A DNA stretch of 42,882 nt from Azospirillum sp. B4 (GCF_000333275.1 NZ_BACU01000031.1:1-42882); one strand, 5' to 3'. Counted from the first letter of the stretch, positions 23,422 through 31,652 are shown. The notes: generated by a model from the letters alone, not told the origin. Program-made: numbers and translations.

Positions 23422-24390
23422 TCACACGTCGCTGGCCAGCCAATCCTCGATCAGGCGGCGGGCGATGCTGTCGGCGCCGGGCAGGCGCAAGGATCCGTCC
23501 GGCGGCCCGCGCCGCAGGCTGGCCTGGTACACCTCGTCGCGGCTGAACCAGCGCGCGTCCTCCAGTTCCTCCAGATCCACCTTCAGCTCGGTGGTCACGG
23601 CGCGGGCGTGGAAGCCCAGCATGAGGGAGGAGGGGAAGGGCCAGGGCTGGGATGACTGATAGCGCACGTCCGTCACCTGGATGCCCGCCTCCTCCATCAC
23701 CTCGCGCGCCACCGCCTCCTCCAGGCTTTCGCCCGGCTCGACGAATCCGGCCAGCGTGGAATACATGCCCAGGCCGAACCGGGCTTGCCGGCCCAACACG
23801 CAGCGGTCGCCGTCATGCACCAGCATGATCACGGCGGGGTCGGTGCGGGGGAAGTGCAGGGTCTTGCAGTCGGGGTTGGTGCAGCGGCGGACATGCCCGC
23901 CCTCGATCACCTCGGTCACCGTGCCGCAGACGCCGCAGAAGCGGTGGCGCTGGTGCCAGCCCAGCAGGCCGCGGACATAGGCCAGCAGGCTGGCCGTGGG
24001 CCGGTCCACCTGGTGGGCCAGGGTGCGCAACTCCGTCGGCGCGCCCAGGCCCAGCAGCTCCGGGTGGCCTTCCTCCAGGCCCGACAGGTCGACGGCGAAA
24101 TGGGCGATGTCGCCCTCCACGCCTAGGAAGGCGGGGGCCAGGGTGGCGGCCTCGCGCCACCAGGGCGCGCTGGGGTCCAGGTAGGCCGGCCGCGTGGCGG
24201 CTTCCGTCCCGTCTGGGGACGGCGCCACCAGGAACTGGCCGCGCCAGACGGCCAGGAAACGGCTTTCGGGTGCCGCCAGGCGCTGGGCCAGCCAGTCGGC
24301 CTGCTTGCGGGCGACGGTGGCGCGGTCCAGGCCGGCGCCGGTGTAGAAGTTTTTCTGGGACCGGTTCGTCATGATCACCATTGGTCTCAT
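23422..24390 (-). CDS. nudC: NAD(H) pyrophosphatase / mRNA decapping Nudix hydrolase
   Basis: 322 residues. The variable N-terminal domain is followed by a zinc ribbon (C152, C155, C170, C175), then the Nudix box GFVEPGESLEEAVAREVMEEAGI (215-237) and the NudC-specific SQPWPFPSSLM (247-257). The enzyme cleaves NADH to NMNH and AMP and removes NAD caps from RNA. Start choice is uncertain: ATGs at 24390, 24381 and 24372 lie in frame with no strong ribosome site; the first is used here. It is divergent from the ffs-dnaX string and followed closely by the tube gene. Confidence 0.93.
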   Translation of the reverse strand: MRPMVIMTNRSQKNFYTGAGLDRATVARKQADWLAQRLAAPESRFLAVWRGQFLVAPSPDGTEAATRPAYLDPSAPWWREAATLAPAFLGVEGDIAHFAVDLSGLEEGHPELLGLGAPTELRTLAHQVDRPTASLLAYVRGLLGWHQRHRFCGVCGTVTEVIEGGHVRRCTNPDCKTLHFPRTDPAVIMLVHDGDRCVLGRQARFGLGMYSTLAGFVEPGESLEEAVAREVMEEAGIQVTDVRYQSSQPWPFPSSLMLGFHARAVTTELKVDLEELEDARWFSRDEVYQASLRRGPPDGSLRLPGADSIARRLIEDWLASDV

Positions 24391-24468
24391 GAAGCCCCCG
24401 GGCCGGCAAGGGCCCCCCCTTTCGGACGGCCCATCGGGACGGGTGGATCGGCCCTGCCGCCTTTTCAC

Positions 24469-24497
24469 TTGCTATGGGGTGGTCGCATGCCGATATA
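24469..24497 (+). promoter_or_regulatory. Sigma-70-like promoter of the SRP RNA gene
   Basis: TTGCTA (24469-24474) and GATATA (24492-24497) are separated by 17 bp. The predicted start near 24504 coincides with the 5' end of the RNA stem. Confidence 0.6.
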
Positions 24498-24502
24498 TGG
24501 CG

Positions 24503-24603
24503 GCGGGAGGTTGGCGGCGGACGTGTCCCTCGCCAACCCGGTCAGGTCCGGAAGGAAGCAGCCGTAACGAGTTTCGGCGCGGGTCGCATGTCCAGCCTCC
24601 CAC
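24503..24603 (+). ncRNA. ffs: Signal recognition particle RNA, small bacterial (4.5S) type
   Basis: The conserved apical domain GGTCAGGTCCGGAAGGAAGC followed by AGCCGTAACGA is unmistakable; it holds the GGAA loop and the symmetric loop bound by Ffh. The outer stem forms from GGGAGG(T)TGG at 24505 and CCAGCCTCCC ending at 24601, giving about 97 nt. The RNA guides membrane-protein ribosomes to FtsY. Placement just before dnaX is common in proteobacteria. Exact ends are estimated. Confidence 0.95.
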
Positions 24604-24694
24604 CTCAAACATCAGAAAGCCGTCCCGTGACCGATCACGGTATCCGGCCCCGTCGGCCGGCGGCCTGCCAGCGCCGGAAGGGTTGAGCGATCCC

Positions 24695-26644
24695 GTGACC
24701 GATCAGAGCCCGCTTTCCCCCGCCGTCAAGTCCCCCGATGCCAAGTCCCCTGCCGGTGATGCCGTCTACCGCGTCCTGGCCCGCAAGTACCGCCCGCGCA
24801 ATTTCGATGAGCTGATCGGCCAGGACGCCCTGGTGCGCACCCTGCGCAACGCCATCCAGTCGGGACGTATCCATCAGGCCTACATGCTGACCGGCGTGCG
24901 CGGCGTGGGCAAGACCACCACCGCCCGCATCATTGCCCGCGCCCTGAACTGTGTCGGCCCCGATGGCCAGGGCGGCCCCACCGTCAGCCCCTGCGGCGTG
25001 TGTGAGCAGTGCGTGTCCATCTCCCAGGACCGTAACGTCGACGTCATCGAGATGGACGCCGCCAGCAACACCTCGGTCGACAACATCCGCGAGATCATCG
25101 AGGGCGTGCGCTACGCCCCCGCCGGCGCCCGCTACAAGGTCTATGTGATCGACGAGGTCCACATGCTGTCGCGCAACGCGTTCAACGCGCTGCTGAAGAC
25201 GCTGGAGGAGCCGCCGCCCCATGTGAAGTTCGTCTTCGCCACCACCGAGATCCGCAAGGTGCCGGTGACGGTGCTGTCGCGCTGCCAGCGCTTCGACCTG
25301 CGCCGCGTGGACCAGGGCACCTTGCAGGCCCATTTCGGCCGCATCGCCGGGCAGGAATCGGTGCCGGTGGAGGCGGAGGCGTTGAGCCTCATCGCCCGTG
25401 CGGCCGACGGGTCGGTGCGTGACGGCCTGTCGCTGCTGGACCAGGCCATCGCCCTGGGTGGTGGTGCCGTGACCGGCCTTCAGGTCCGCGACATGCTGGG
25501 CCTGGCTGATCGCACCCTGGTGGTAGACCTGTTCGAATCGACCCTGTCGGGCAAGCCGGCGGACGCGCTGGCCGTGCTGGATGATCTGCACAAGCGCGGC
25601 GCCGACCCCGTGGTGATCGCGCAGGATCTGCTGGACTTCACCCATTTCCTGACCCGCGCCCGCGTGGTGCCGGGCACGGCCCAGGACCAGGGCATTCCGG
25701 AGATGGAGCGGGTGCGTGGTGGCGAGCTGGCATCCAAGTTGGGCATGCCCGCGCTGGCCCGCGCCTGGCAGATCCTGCTGAAGGGCCTGGGCGAGGTGCA
25801 GCAGGCGCCGGTGCCCATGCAGGCCCTGGAAATGGTGCTGATCCGCCTGGCCTACGCCGCCGACCTGCCCACGCCTGGCGACCTGGTGCGCAAGGTGATG
25901 GAGGGTGGCGTGCCCGCCGGTGCCCCCACGGGCGGCGGCGGTGGTAACGGTGGCGGCGCGCCGATGGGCGGCGGCGCCATGGCGCGGGGCATGGCCCTAT
26001 CCAGCGGCACGTCGAACGGCGGCGGCGCCCCGATGGCTGTGCTGCGCGGCGGCCTGGCCGGCGCGGTGAAGGCGGCGCCCGTGGCGGCCCCGGCGCCGGT
26101 GGCGGAGCCCGTGCCGGAGCTGCCCCCGGCCGATCCAAAATCCTTCCGCGAGGTGGCGGAGCTGTTCGGCGCCCGGCGCGAGGGCATGCTGCAAGGCAAC
26201 CTCTTGAGCATGGTCCACCTGGTCAAGTTCGAACCCGGGCTGATCGAGCTGCGCCCCACCGCCATGGCCGTGCCCAACCTGGCCGGCCGCGTGGGCCAGC
26301 TGCTTACCGAGTGGACCGGCCGGCGCTGGATCGTCACCGTTTCCGGCGCGCCCGGCGAACCCACGCTCAGCGACCAGGACAAGGCGGCGGAGAACCGCAC
26401 CCGCGACCAGGCGGCCGCTAGTCCCCTGGTGCAGGCCCTGATGGCCGCCTTCCCCGGTGCCAGGATGACGGCGGTGCGCGACCTGGACCAGGTGGCCGCG
26501 GCCGCCGCAAAGGCCGCCGCGGAAGAGGCCGCACGCGCCCCCGCCTTCCCTTCTTACGAGGATGGCGGTATGGATGCCCCGGACAACCCCTATTTCGACG
26601 CGCCGCCCGACATGGGTGATGGCGACTGGGAAGGAGATTTTTAG
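24695..26644 (+). CDS. dnaX: DNA polymerase III subunit gamma/tau
   Basis: This 649-residue clamp-loader ATPase has Walker A GVRGVGKTT (67-75), a zinc module (C86, C100, C103, C106), Walker B VIDEVHMLS and sensor region FATTEIRKVP. A Gly-rich linker (about 405-450) joins domain III to a tau-like C-terminus that binds polymerase and helicase. The start is GTG at 24695 with GGAAGGG upstream; the open frame upstream runs through ffs and is not coding. I see no A-rich slippery heptamer of the E. coli type, so the gamma form, if made, arises otherwise. ybaB follows after 3 bp. Confidence 0.96.
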   Translation: MTDQSPLSPAVKSPDAKSPAGDAVYRVLARKYRPRNFDELIGQDALVRTLRNAIQSGRIHQAYMLTGVRGVGKTTTARIIARALNCVGPDGQGGPTVSPCGVCEQCVSISQDRNVDVIEMDAASNTSVDNIREIIEGVRYAPAGARYKVYVIDEVHMLSRNAFNALLKTLEEPPPHVKFVFATTEIRKVPVTVLSRCQRFDLRRVDQGTLQAHFGRIAGQESVPVEAEALSLIARAADGSVRDGLSLLDQAIALGGGAVTGLQVRDMLGLADRTLVVDLFESTLSGKPADALAVLDDLHKRGADPVVIAQDLLDFTHFLTRARVVPGTAQDQGIPEMERVRGGELASKLGMPALARAWQILLKGLGEVQQAPVPMQALEMVLIRLAYAADLPTPGDLVRKVMEGGVPAGAPTGGGGGNGGGAPMGGGAMARGMALSSGTSNGGGAPMAVLRGGLAGAVKAAPVAAPAPVAEPVPELPPADPKSFREVAELFGARREGMLQGNLLSMVHLVKFEPGLIELRPTAMAVPNLAGRVGQLLTEWTGRRWIVTVSGAPGEPTLSDQDKAAENRTRDQAAASPLVQALMAAFPGARMTAVRDLDQVAAAAAKAAAEEAARAPAFPSYEDGGMDAPDNPYFDAPPDMGDGDWEGDF

Positions 26645-26647
26645 GCC

Positions 26648-26971
26648 ATGAAGAACATCGGCCAGATGATGAAGCAGGCCCAGCAGATGCAGGCCAAGAT
26701 GCAGGAGATGCAGGGCAAGCTGGGCGAGATCGAGGCCGACGGCCAATCGGGCGCCGGCATGGTCCGCGTCGTGGTCAACGGCAAAGGCGAGCTGAAGAAG
26801 GTGAAGCTCGACAAGTCCGTGGTCGATCCCGAGGATATCGAGGTGCTGGAGGACCTGCTGGTCGCCGCCTTCAACGACGCCAAGAGCAAGGTCGAGGCGC
26901 ACATCGCCGAAGAGACCAACAAGCTCATGGGCGGCCTGAAGTTGCCGCCGGGCATGAAGCTGCCATTCTGA
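26648..26971 (+). CDS. ybaB: YbaB/EbfC nucleoid-associated protein
   Basis: The 107-residue protein has the family's shape: an N-terminal Gln/Met/Lys-rich helix (MMKQAQQMQAKMQEMQGKLGEIE), a beta core (GAGMVRVVVNGKGELKKVKLD) and the C-terminal DLLVAAFNDAKSKVEAHIAEETNKLMGGLKLPPGMKLPF. These dimers bind DNA. It lies 3 bp after dnaX, its usual neighbour. A clear terminator follows, whereas in most relatives recR comes next directly. Confidence 0.96.
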   Translation: MKNIGQMMKQAQQMQAKMQEMQGKLGEIEADGQSGAGMVRVVVNGKGELKKVKLDKSVVDPEDIEVLEDLLVAAFNDAKSKVEAHIAEETNKLMGGLKLPPGMKLPF

Positions 26972-27000
26972 TCGGCGCCGCCCTTCAGGGTGTGGTTTTG

Positions 27001-27037
27001 AACGCCGGGCCTGGCGACGGGTCCGGCGTTATCTTTT
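27001..27037 (+). terminator. Rho-independent terminator after ybaB
   Basis: AACGCCGG (27001-27008) pairs with CCGGCGTT (27023-27030), followed by ATCTTTT. It lies 30 bp beyond the ybaB stop and just before the inserted lipoprotein gene. Confidence 0.8.
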
Positions 27038-27050
27038 GGCGGAGGGGGCC

Positions 27051-27971
27051 ATGGGGCGATGCGTGCGGATGTTGCTGCTGGCATGCATGGCGTATCTCGC
27101 CGGATGCAGCCACCTTTCGGCTATCTCGGAAGCGCCCCGGCCACCGGACCAAGGCCGCGCCGTGTGGTTGCTGCAGCGCGTTAAGATGATTGCGGATCAA
27201 GGAATCGTTCTTGATCGTGATGCTGTGTTTGATGCCCTTTCTCTGCGTGTGCAAAAGAAAATTCAAAATAGCACTCTGGACCAAGAGTATTATGGCTGTT
27301 CTGAGGTGAATGATTTTTATATATTTGATTTTCCGGATTGGTATAGGAGGACGGAAGAGGGAATTGTGGAAACCGTGGGTGGTGGTTACATGAATCCTAT
27401 TGTTACGATTCTGGACAGTCCTTATGCTAATTATAAACATCATGAATATTCCGGATGTATTTTCCGTAATTATGAATATAAGCCCGAAAGATACAAAGAA
27501 TCACAGATATATTTTTCCGGCGTCAATGCATTTTCTTGCATAAAAGCGAATGATATTCGTAGTGTATTGCCGTCTTCTGAATTTAATGCGGGATCAGAAG
27601 GTTATAGAGATTGGTCCTATGTTGGGAAGTGGGATGATTATTCGAAGACGACCATGACGCTTGTTTATGGAAGTCAATGTATTACTAGCATCACGATCAC
27701 ACAGACGGAATTGGAGGGGAAACGCTTCAAGCGCGCCCTTTCCCGATTCCTGAATTGCGGGGAGCAGGTGGAGAAGCGCTTCTGTGAAGGACGGGAGCCA
27801 TTCTCCCGGGCCGATCCGCAGTTTCAGGAATTGCAGGCGGCGACCGCCGCTGGATGCAAGTCGCTGGAGCGATACCAAAAGGCGGAGCCCTGGTCCGGGG
27901 AAATGCCGCTTCCGGCACCCCACCCTTGGAAAGGGGAGTATTGCCGCCTCGTCCCAAATGGCGGCGAGTAA
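27051..27971 (+). CDS. Uncharacterised AT-rich lipoprotein gene
   Basis: I do not recognise the family. The 306-residue product has a lipoprotein signal: basic start, hydrophobic core and lipobox YLAGC with C19 as lipidation site, so it should be anchored in an outer or inner membrane facing the periplasm. The mature part is rich in Tyr, Asn, Lys and aromatic residues, with several cysteines (in CSEV, SGCIF, FSCIK, SQCIT and later), suggesting disulfides. Bases from about 27180 to 27720 are markedly AT-rich and use codons such as ATA, TTA and AAT that are rare in neighbours, a sign of transfer. GGAGGGG precedes the ATG. It separates ybaB from recR. Confidence 0.8.
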   Translation: MGRCVRMLLLACMAYLAGCSHLSAISEAPRPPDQGRAVWLLQRVKMIADQGIVLDRDAVFDALSLRVQKKIQNSTLDQEYYGCSEVNDFYIFDFPDWYRRTEEGIVETVGGGYMNPIVTILDSPYANYKHHEYSGCIFRNYEYKPERYKESQIYFSGVNAFSCIKANDIRSVLPSSEFNAGSEGYRDWSYVGKWDDYSKTTMTLVYGSQCITSITITQTELEGKRFKRALSRFLNCGEQVEKRFCEGREPFSRADPQFQELQAATAAGCKSLERYQKAEPWSGEMPLPAPHPWKGEYCRLVPNGGE

Positions 27972-28056
27972 AGTTGGGAAGGGGCTCGTTCGCCTTCGGT
28001 GAGGTCAGTTGTTTCATCGCTGGAACGAAGCGGGCGCACCTCTTATCTTAAGCGCC

Positions 28057-28665
28057 ATGATCGGCCCTGAAATCGACCGCCTGATACAGCTGTTGTCGCG
28101 CCTGCCGGGCCTGGGCCCGCGCTCGGCCCGCCGCGCTGCCCTGCATCTGATCAAGAAGCGCGAACAGATGATGGACCCGCTGGCCGAGGCGCTGGCGGCG
28201 GCATCCGCCCGCATCCGCACCTGCCCCGTCTGCGGCAACCTGGACACGGTGGAACCCTGCGGCGTCTGCCGCGACCCGTCGCGCGACGGCACCACCCTGT
28301 GCGTGGTGGAGGAGGTGGGCGACCTCTGGGCGCTGGAGCGCACCGGCGCCTATCGCGGCCTGTACCACGTGCTGGGCGGCACCCTGTCGGCGCTCGACGG
28401 CATCGGCCCCGACGACCTGGCCGTGCCCGGATTGCTGGCCCGCGTCGCCCAGGGAGCGGGCGGCACGCCGGTGCGTGAGGTCATCCTGGCCCTGAACGCC
28501 ACCGCCGGCGGCCAGACCACCGTCCACTACCTGACTGACCGCCTCTCCGGCCTGAACGTCGCCATCACCCGCTTGGCCCACGGCGTGCCGGTGGGGGGTG
28601 AGCTGGACTACCTTGACGACGGCACCCTGACGGCGGCCCTACGGGCGCGGCGCACCCTGGGGTGA
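28057..28665 (+). CDS. recR: Recombination protein RecR
   Basis: 202 residues. N-terminal HhH motif ([19 protein letters not shown]), a C4 zinc finger ([16 protein letters not shown]), a Toprim domain ([28 protein letters not shown]) and a C-terminal Walker-B-like region are all present. With RecF and RecO it loads RecA on gapped DNA. The ATG at 28057 gives the standard [18 protein letters not shown] start. It is cut off from dnaX-ybaB by the terminator and lipoprotein gene, so it needs its own promoter or read-through. Confidence 0.96.
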   Translation: MIGPEIDRLIQLLSRLPGLGPRSARRAALHLIKKREQMMDPLAEALAAASARIRTCPVCGNLDTVEPCGVCRDPSRDGTTLCVVEEVGDLWALERTGAYRGLYHVLGGTLSALDGIGPDDLAVPGLLARVAQGAGGTPVREVILALNATAGGQTTVHYLTDRLSGLNVAITRLAHGVPVGGELDYLDDGTLTAALRARRTLG

Positions 28666-28930
28666 GGTGTTTCCAGCGACAGCCTGGCGTCCGCAGGCTT
28701 TTCCGACATCGCTGAGACGGAACCAAAAGCTCGCTCTAGCCCATGAGGTTTCTGGTAGCCCATTTATGGAGGCCGGCTTGCAGCGCCACTGGCCGGATCG
28801 GGCAGCCGTCAGTAACCTCCTATCCACCAAGCATGACCGGATAGCGACAGGATCGCGACCCTGGCTTGGGCCGGTATGGCATTCAGCGAAGCTAGGCACC
28901 ACTGCGATGGGAGAGGGCCTAATGGCGTCA
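28666..28930. other. 265-bp gap without recognisable gene
   Basis: The gap between recR and the convergent TonB-C-like gene has lower GC than its surroundings and small open frames on both strands that match nothing I know and lack ribosome sites. No terminator hairpin or repeat copy was found. It may be decayed coding or mobile-element sequence. Confidence 0.4.
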
Positions 28931-29761
28931 TCATTGGCGAGGTGGTGACCCGGGCAGTATGAACCGATATCGGACCTTTATCCAGGTGGCGACAGGTTGA
29001 CCGGTCTTGGCGCTGATTCCAGGATCGCAGCGCCAGGAGTTTTTTATGAGGTGATCCATCATGGCTGCGTCCAGTCGGGGATAGCCGCTGGAATGGAGGA
29101 GCCTGCTTTTCCCGATATGGCCGTCGACTTCGCACGGGACGGCGAAAGTCACGGCCCCCTCTTCCCGGCGCTTCAAGGACGTCGCTGGATAGGGCGGTGG
29201 TATGAAGGTGGGGATGAAGATCCGTGCCTGCTGGCTCAGCGGTTCATGTTCGGGGGGATCCCATAAGGGAGGGGGCAAATCATTCGGACATGAGCCCGCC
29301 GGCACGGTCTGGATTGGCCGGCGCACCTTGATCCCGCCTGGAAGAGTGCGTTCATCCTTGGACAGGACGAACCAATATGTGGCCTGCAACCATGCGGCCG
29401 CCGGTTGGCCAGTCTCAGCACCGATACCTGGGACACAGCGCCAGACGTCAGCCTTCGCCATGCTCAGGGCGGATTGATCCAACCGGACGTAGCCGCTGGA
29501 CGCCAGGATCTGGGCGTCGGTGATATGACCGTTCGGCTGGCAGAGCAGGCCCAACGCTACCCGCCCCATTTCACCGCCGACCCGCGATTCCAGCGGATAG
29601 TTGGGCGCCTTGAAGGACGCGTTCAGGAATTTTGGCGCCACCCCCAGGGGCACCGTCTCGGGCAGCGCGATGGCGCATGTCTCAACGAGCGGGCTCATGG
29701 CGCGGCCGTTGCCGACAGACAGCGTCAGCATAAGGAGCAGCCCGACGGCCAATGTCCTCAC
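28931..29761 (-). CDS. Exported protein with two TonB C-terminal-like domains (paralogue A)
   Basis: 276 residues with a Sec signal peptide (MRTLAVGLLLMLTLSVGNGRA). Two repeats follow: about 55-132 (YPLESRVGGEMGRVALGLLC..NGHITDAQILASSGYVRLDQSAL..WRCVPG) and about 190-270 (YPATSLKRREEGAVTFAVPC..DGHIGKSRLLHSSGYPRLDAAMM..WRCDPG). Each has the TonB_C pattern of a G-x-V strand, xSSGxxxLD helix start and a C-terminal strand. A retained TM anchor and Pro/Lys-rich spacer, needed for true TonB energy transfer, are absent. GTG start after GGAGAAC. A paralogue lies directly upstream. Confidence 0.85.
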   Translation of the reverse strand: MRTLAVGLLLMLTLSVGNGRAMSPLVETCAIALPETVPLGVAPKFLNASFKAPNYPLESRVGGEMGRVALGLLCQPNGHITDAQILASSGYVRLDQSALSMAKADVWRCVPGIGAETGQPAAAWLQATYWFVLSKDERTLPGGIKVRRPIQTVPAGSCPNDLPPPLWDPPEHEPLSQQARIFIPTFIPPPYPATSLKRREEGAVTFAVPCEVDGHIGKSRLLHSSGYPRLDAAMMDHLIKNSWRCDPGISAKTGQPVATWIKVRYRFILPGSPPRQ

Positions 29762-29910
29762 CGCTGTTCTCCATTATGAGCCTGGGATGGCGGGTTAACG
29801 CCACTCAGTGGGGACGCGGTCGGGGCGCTGGAAGGCTGAAAGCGGTAGACCATTTTCGCTCACTTTTCGTGGAGCCCATCTTTGTCGAACACGGGCCAGC
29901 ATGTCGCGGC

Positions 29911-30759
29911 TTAGTTTCCCCCGGGCGGCGGTGCAGCCTTGTCCGCCGACGCCATCTCCGGCGGGGCGAACAAGTAGGCCATCATACCCCAGGAGGTGAC
30001 GGGTAGCCCATTCTTGGAAGCATGGGCGGGCTGGCAGGCGGCGCCGGTGGGGAAGGCGCGCAGGAGGGCCTCATCCAGGTGCACGCTGCCTGAGGAGCGG
30101 ATCAGCCGCGCGCGCTGCACCGTGCCGTCGCGGCCGCAGAGGAAGGCGGCGGTGACGGTGCCCGTTTCCCGCCCTGCCAGGGCGTCGGCCGGGTAGGGGG
30201 GCGGCTGGAAGGCGCCGGAGCTAAAGCGGGCCTCCAGGGTCATGGACCAGGCGGCGCTGTAGCCCTCCTGGTTTGTTGCCGCCGGGATGGCGATGTCCGG
30301 ATTGGCGGCGCGGGCTTCGGCCATCAGGGCCAGCGTTTCCTCCCGATCCAGTTGCAGGGTGGTCTGATGCGAGGGCGGCAGGGGCGGGGCGCGTAGCTTG
30401 AAATTGTAGCGGAACCGGGCGCGGCCGGTGACGGCCTCGCCGGTTTGGGCATCGTGGCCGGGGAAGCAGCGCAGGCCGGGCACCACCGCCAGCACGGCGT
30501 TGTCGAGCCGGGCGTAGCCGCTTGGCTCCACCAGCTGGGGATCGGTGACGTTACCATCCACCCCGCACAGGACACTGATGCCCACGCGACCTTCCTCGCC
30601 CGCATGCGCCGACTCCACCGGATAGTCTGGCCGCTTGAAGGAAGCGAGGTCCAACTGGGATTGTGCCGGGTCGGGCGGGTCCGCCGCGCCGGCGATGGCC
30701 GGCAGCAGGGCCAGGCATAAGGCGGCAAGCAGGCAATGATGGCGATGGTGCATGGTCAC
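29911..30759 (-). CDS. Exported protein with two TonB C-terminal-like domains (paralogue B)
   Basis: 282 residues with a signal peptide (HHCLLAALCLALLPAIAGA). Two TonB_C-like units are visible: about 42-120 (YPVESAHAGEEGRVGISVLC..DGNVTDPQLVEPSGYARLDNAVL) and about 188-270 (YPADALAGRETGTVTAAFLC..DGTVQRARLIRSSGSVHLDEALL). Each unit holds conserved cysteines, as in paralogue A. A helix between them (REETLALMAEARAANPDI) is unique to B. It starts with GTG at 30759 or ATG at 30753. The 149-bp gap to paralogue A shows nothing distinctive. Function is unknown. Confidence 0.85.
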   Translation of the reverse strand: MTMHHRHHCLLAALCLALLPAIAGAADPPDPAQSQLDLASFKRPDYPVESAHAGEEGRVGISVLCGVDGNVTDPQLVEPSGYARLDNAVLAVVPGLRCFPGHDAQTGEAVTGRARFRYNFKLRAPPLPPSHQTTLQLDREETLALMAEARAANPDIAIPAATNQEGYSAAWSMTLEARFSSGAFQPPPYPADALAGRETGTVTAAFLCGRDGTVQRARLIRSSGSVHLDEALLRAFPTGAACQPAHASKNGLPVTSWGMMAYLFAPPEMASADKAAPPPGGN

Positions 30760-30926
30760 GCGCGGTTTCCCCCTTCACGCATGAACCTAGCGTTAGAATA
30801 AGGGATGGGCGGAATCAACCCTTGGAAACGCCTGTTCCCGACCTGTGGCGGGTCGCATACCCCCCGGTCACAACCGCCCCTTGCCCTGGCGCGCGCCTTC
30901 CCCTATCTCGCAGGGGAACAAGTGAT

Positions 30927-30932
30927 TATACT
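30927..30932 (+). promoter_or_regulatory. Possible -10 box of the def operon
   Basis: TATACT lies 14 bp before the tandem repeats and 81 bp before the def ATG. No convincing -35 box is 16-18 bp upstream. It is the most promoter-like hexamer in the 254-bp gap. Confidence 0.3.
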
Positions 30933-30945
30933 TGGCACCCTCATC

Positions 30946-31002
30946 CATTAACTGCCTTATCTGGCATTAACCGCCTTACCTGGCATTAGCCGCCTTATCC
31001 GG
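30946..31002 (+). repeat. Three 19-bp tandem repeats in the def leader
   Basis: Units of the form CATTAACCGCCTTACCTGG run head to tail at 30946-30964, 30965-30983 and 30984-31002, differing at one to four positions. The array ends 11 bp before the def ATG. No standard ribosome site lies between array and start. Confidence 0.85.
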
Positions 31003-31013
31003 ACACGACCACT

Positions 31014-31520
31014 ATGGCCCTCCTGCCCATCCTCACCGTTCCTGACGCCCGCCTGAAGAAGAAGTGCGCCCCGATCGCCAACGTCGACGGCCGCGTGGTG
31101 AAGCTGATGGATGACATGCTGGAGACCATGTACAAGGCCCCCGGCATCGGCCTGGCCGCCCCGCAGATCGGTCTGCTGGAGCGCATCATCGTGGTCGATG
31201 TGTCGGAGCACAAGGAAGGCGCCAAGGAACCCATCGCCATGGCCAATCCGGAGCTGCTGTGGCTGTCGGACGAGACCAGCGTGCACAACGAGGGCTGCCT
31301 CTCCATCCCCGAGATCTACGCCGATGTGGTCCGGCCCAAGCAGATTCGCGTGCGCTATGTCGACCGCGACGGCAGCGTGCAGGAGCGTGACTGCGACGAC
31401 CTGCTGGCCCGCTGCATCCAGCATGAGGTCGATCACCTGAACGGCGTGCTGTTCATCGATCATCTGTCGTCCCTGAAGCGCAACATGATCCTGCGCAAGG
31501 TCACCAAGGCGTCTCGCTGA
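31014..31520 (+). CDS. def: Peptide deformylase
   Basis: The 168-residue metalloenzyme removes the formyl group from nascent proteins. All three motifs are intact: GIGLAAPQ (44-51), EGCLSIP (93-99, metal ligand C95) and QHEVDH (136-141, two His ligands and catalytic Glu). It heads the def-fmt-truA string. The leader is unusual: three 19-bp tandem repeats and no clear Shine-Dalgarno sequence before the ATG. The C-terminal KASR tail is ordinary. Confidence 0.97.
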   Translation: MALLPILTVPDARLKKKCAPIANVDGRVVKLMDDMLETMYKAPGIGLAAPQIGLLERIIVVDVSEHKEGAKEPIAMANPELLWLSDETSVHNEGCLSIPEIYADVVRPKQIRVRYVDRDGSVQERDCDDLLARCIQHEVDHLNGVLFIDHLSSLKRNMILRKVTKASR

Positions 31521-31528
31521 CGCTGTTC

Positions 31529-31622
31529 CCTCAGGCGCCGGGCGCGGCCGTCCGGCCGTTTGGCTATCCTCGATTTCCAGTCCGCTACGCTCCCCAGAAA
31601 TCTCCGGGGCCTGCGGTCGCAG
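31529..31622 (-). repeat. Dispersed intergenic element, copy 4
   Basis: A minus-strand copy lies between def and fmt. Reading on the minus strand: GCCTGC-GACC-GCAGGC, GATTTCT...GGAAATC around GGGGAGCGTAGCGG, CGGCC-GGAC-GGCCG, then GCGCCCGGCG. The first CAGCGGCATGAG hairpin is missing. Its terminal block lies 8 bp from the def stop codon, with def on the opposite strand. It lies inside the def-fmt transcript in antisense orientation. Confidence 0.8.
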
Positions 31623-31652
31623 GCTTGGTTCACTTTTTGGTTGGAGGTCGCC

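Noticed and set aside
26125-26145. Programmed frameshift site in dnaX
   Set aside because: The AAAA run here is too short and has no slippery heptamer or clear downstream stem like that of E. coli dnaX.
27036-27050. TTG start five codons before the lipoprotein ATG
   Set aside because: GGAGGGG lies inside this extension at the right distance for the ATG at 27051, which also gives a better lipoprotein signal.
30946-31002. CRISPR array
   Set aside because: The units are contiguous with no spacers and only three copies are present; no cas gene is nearby.
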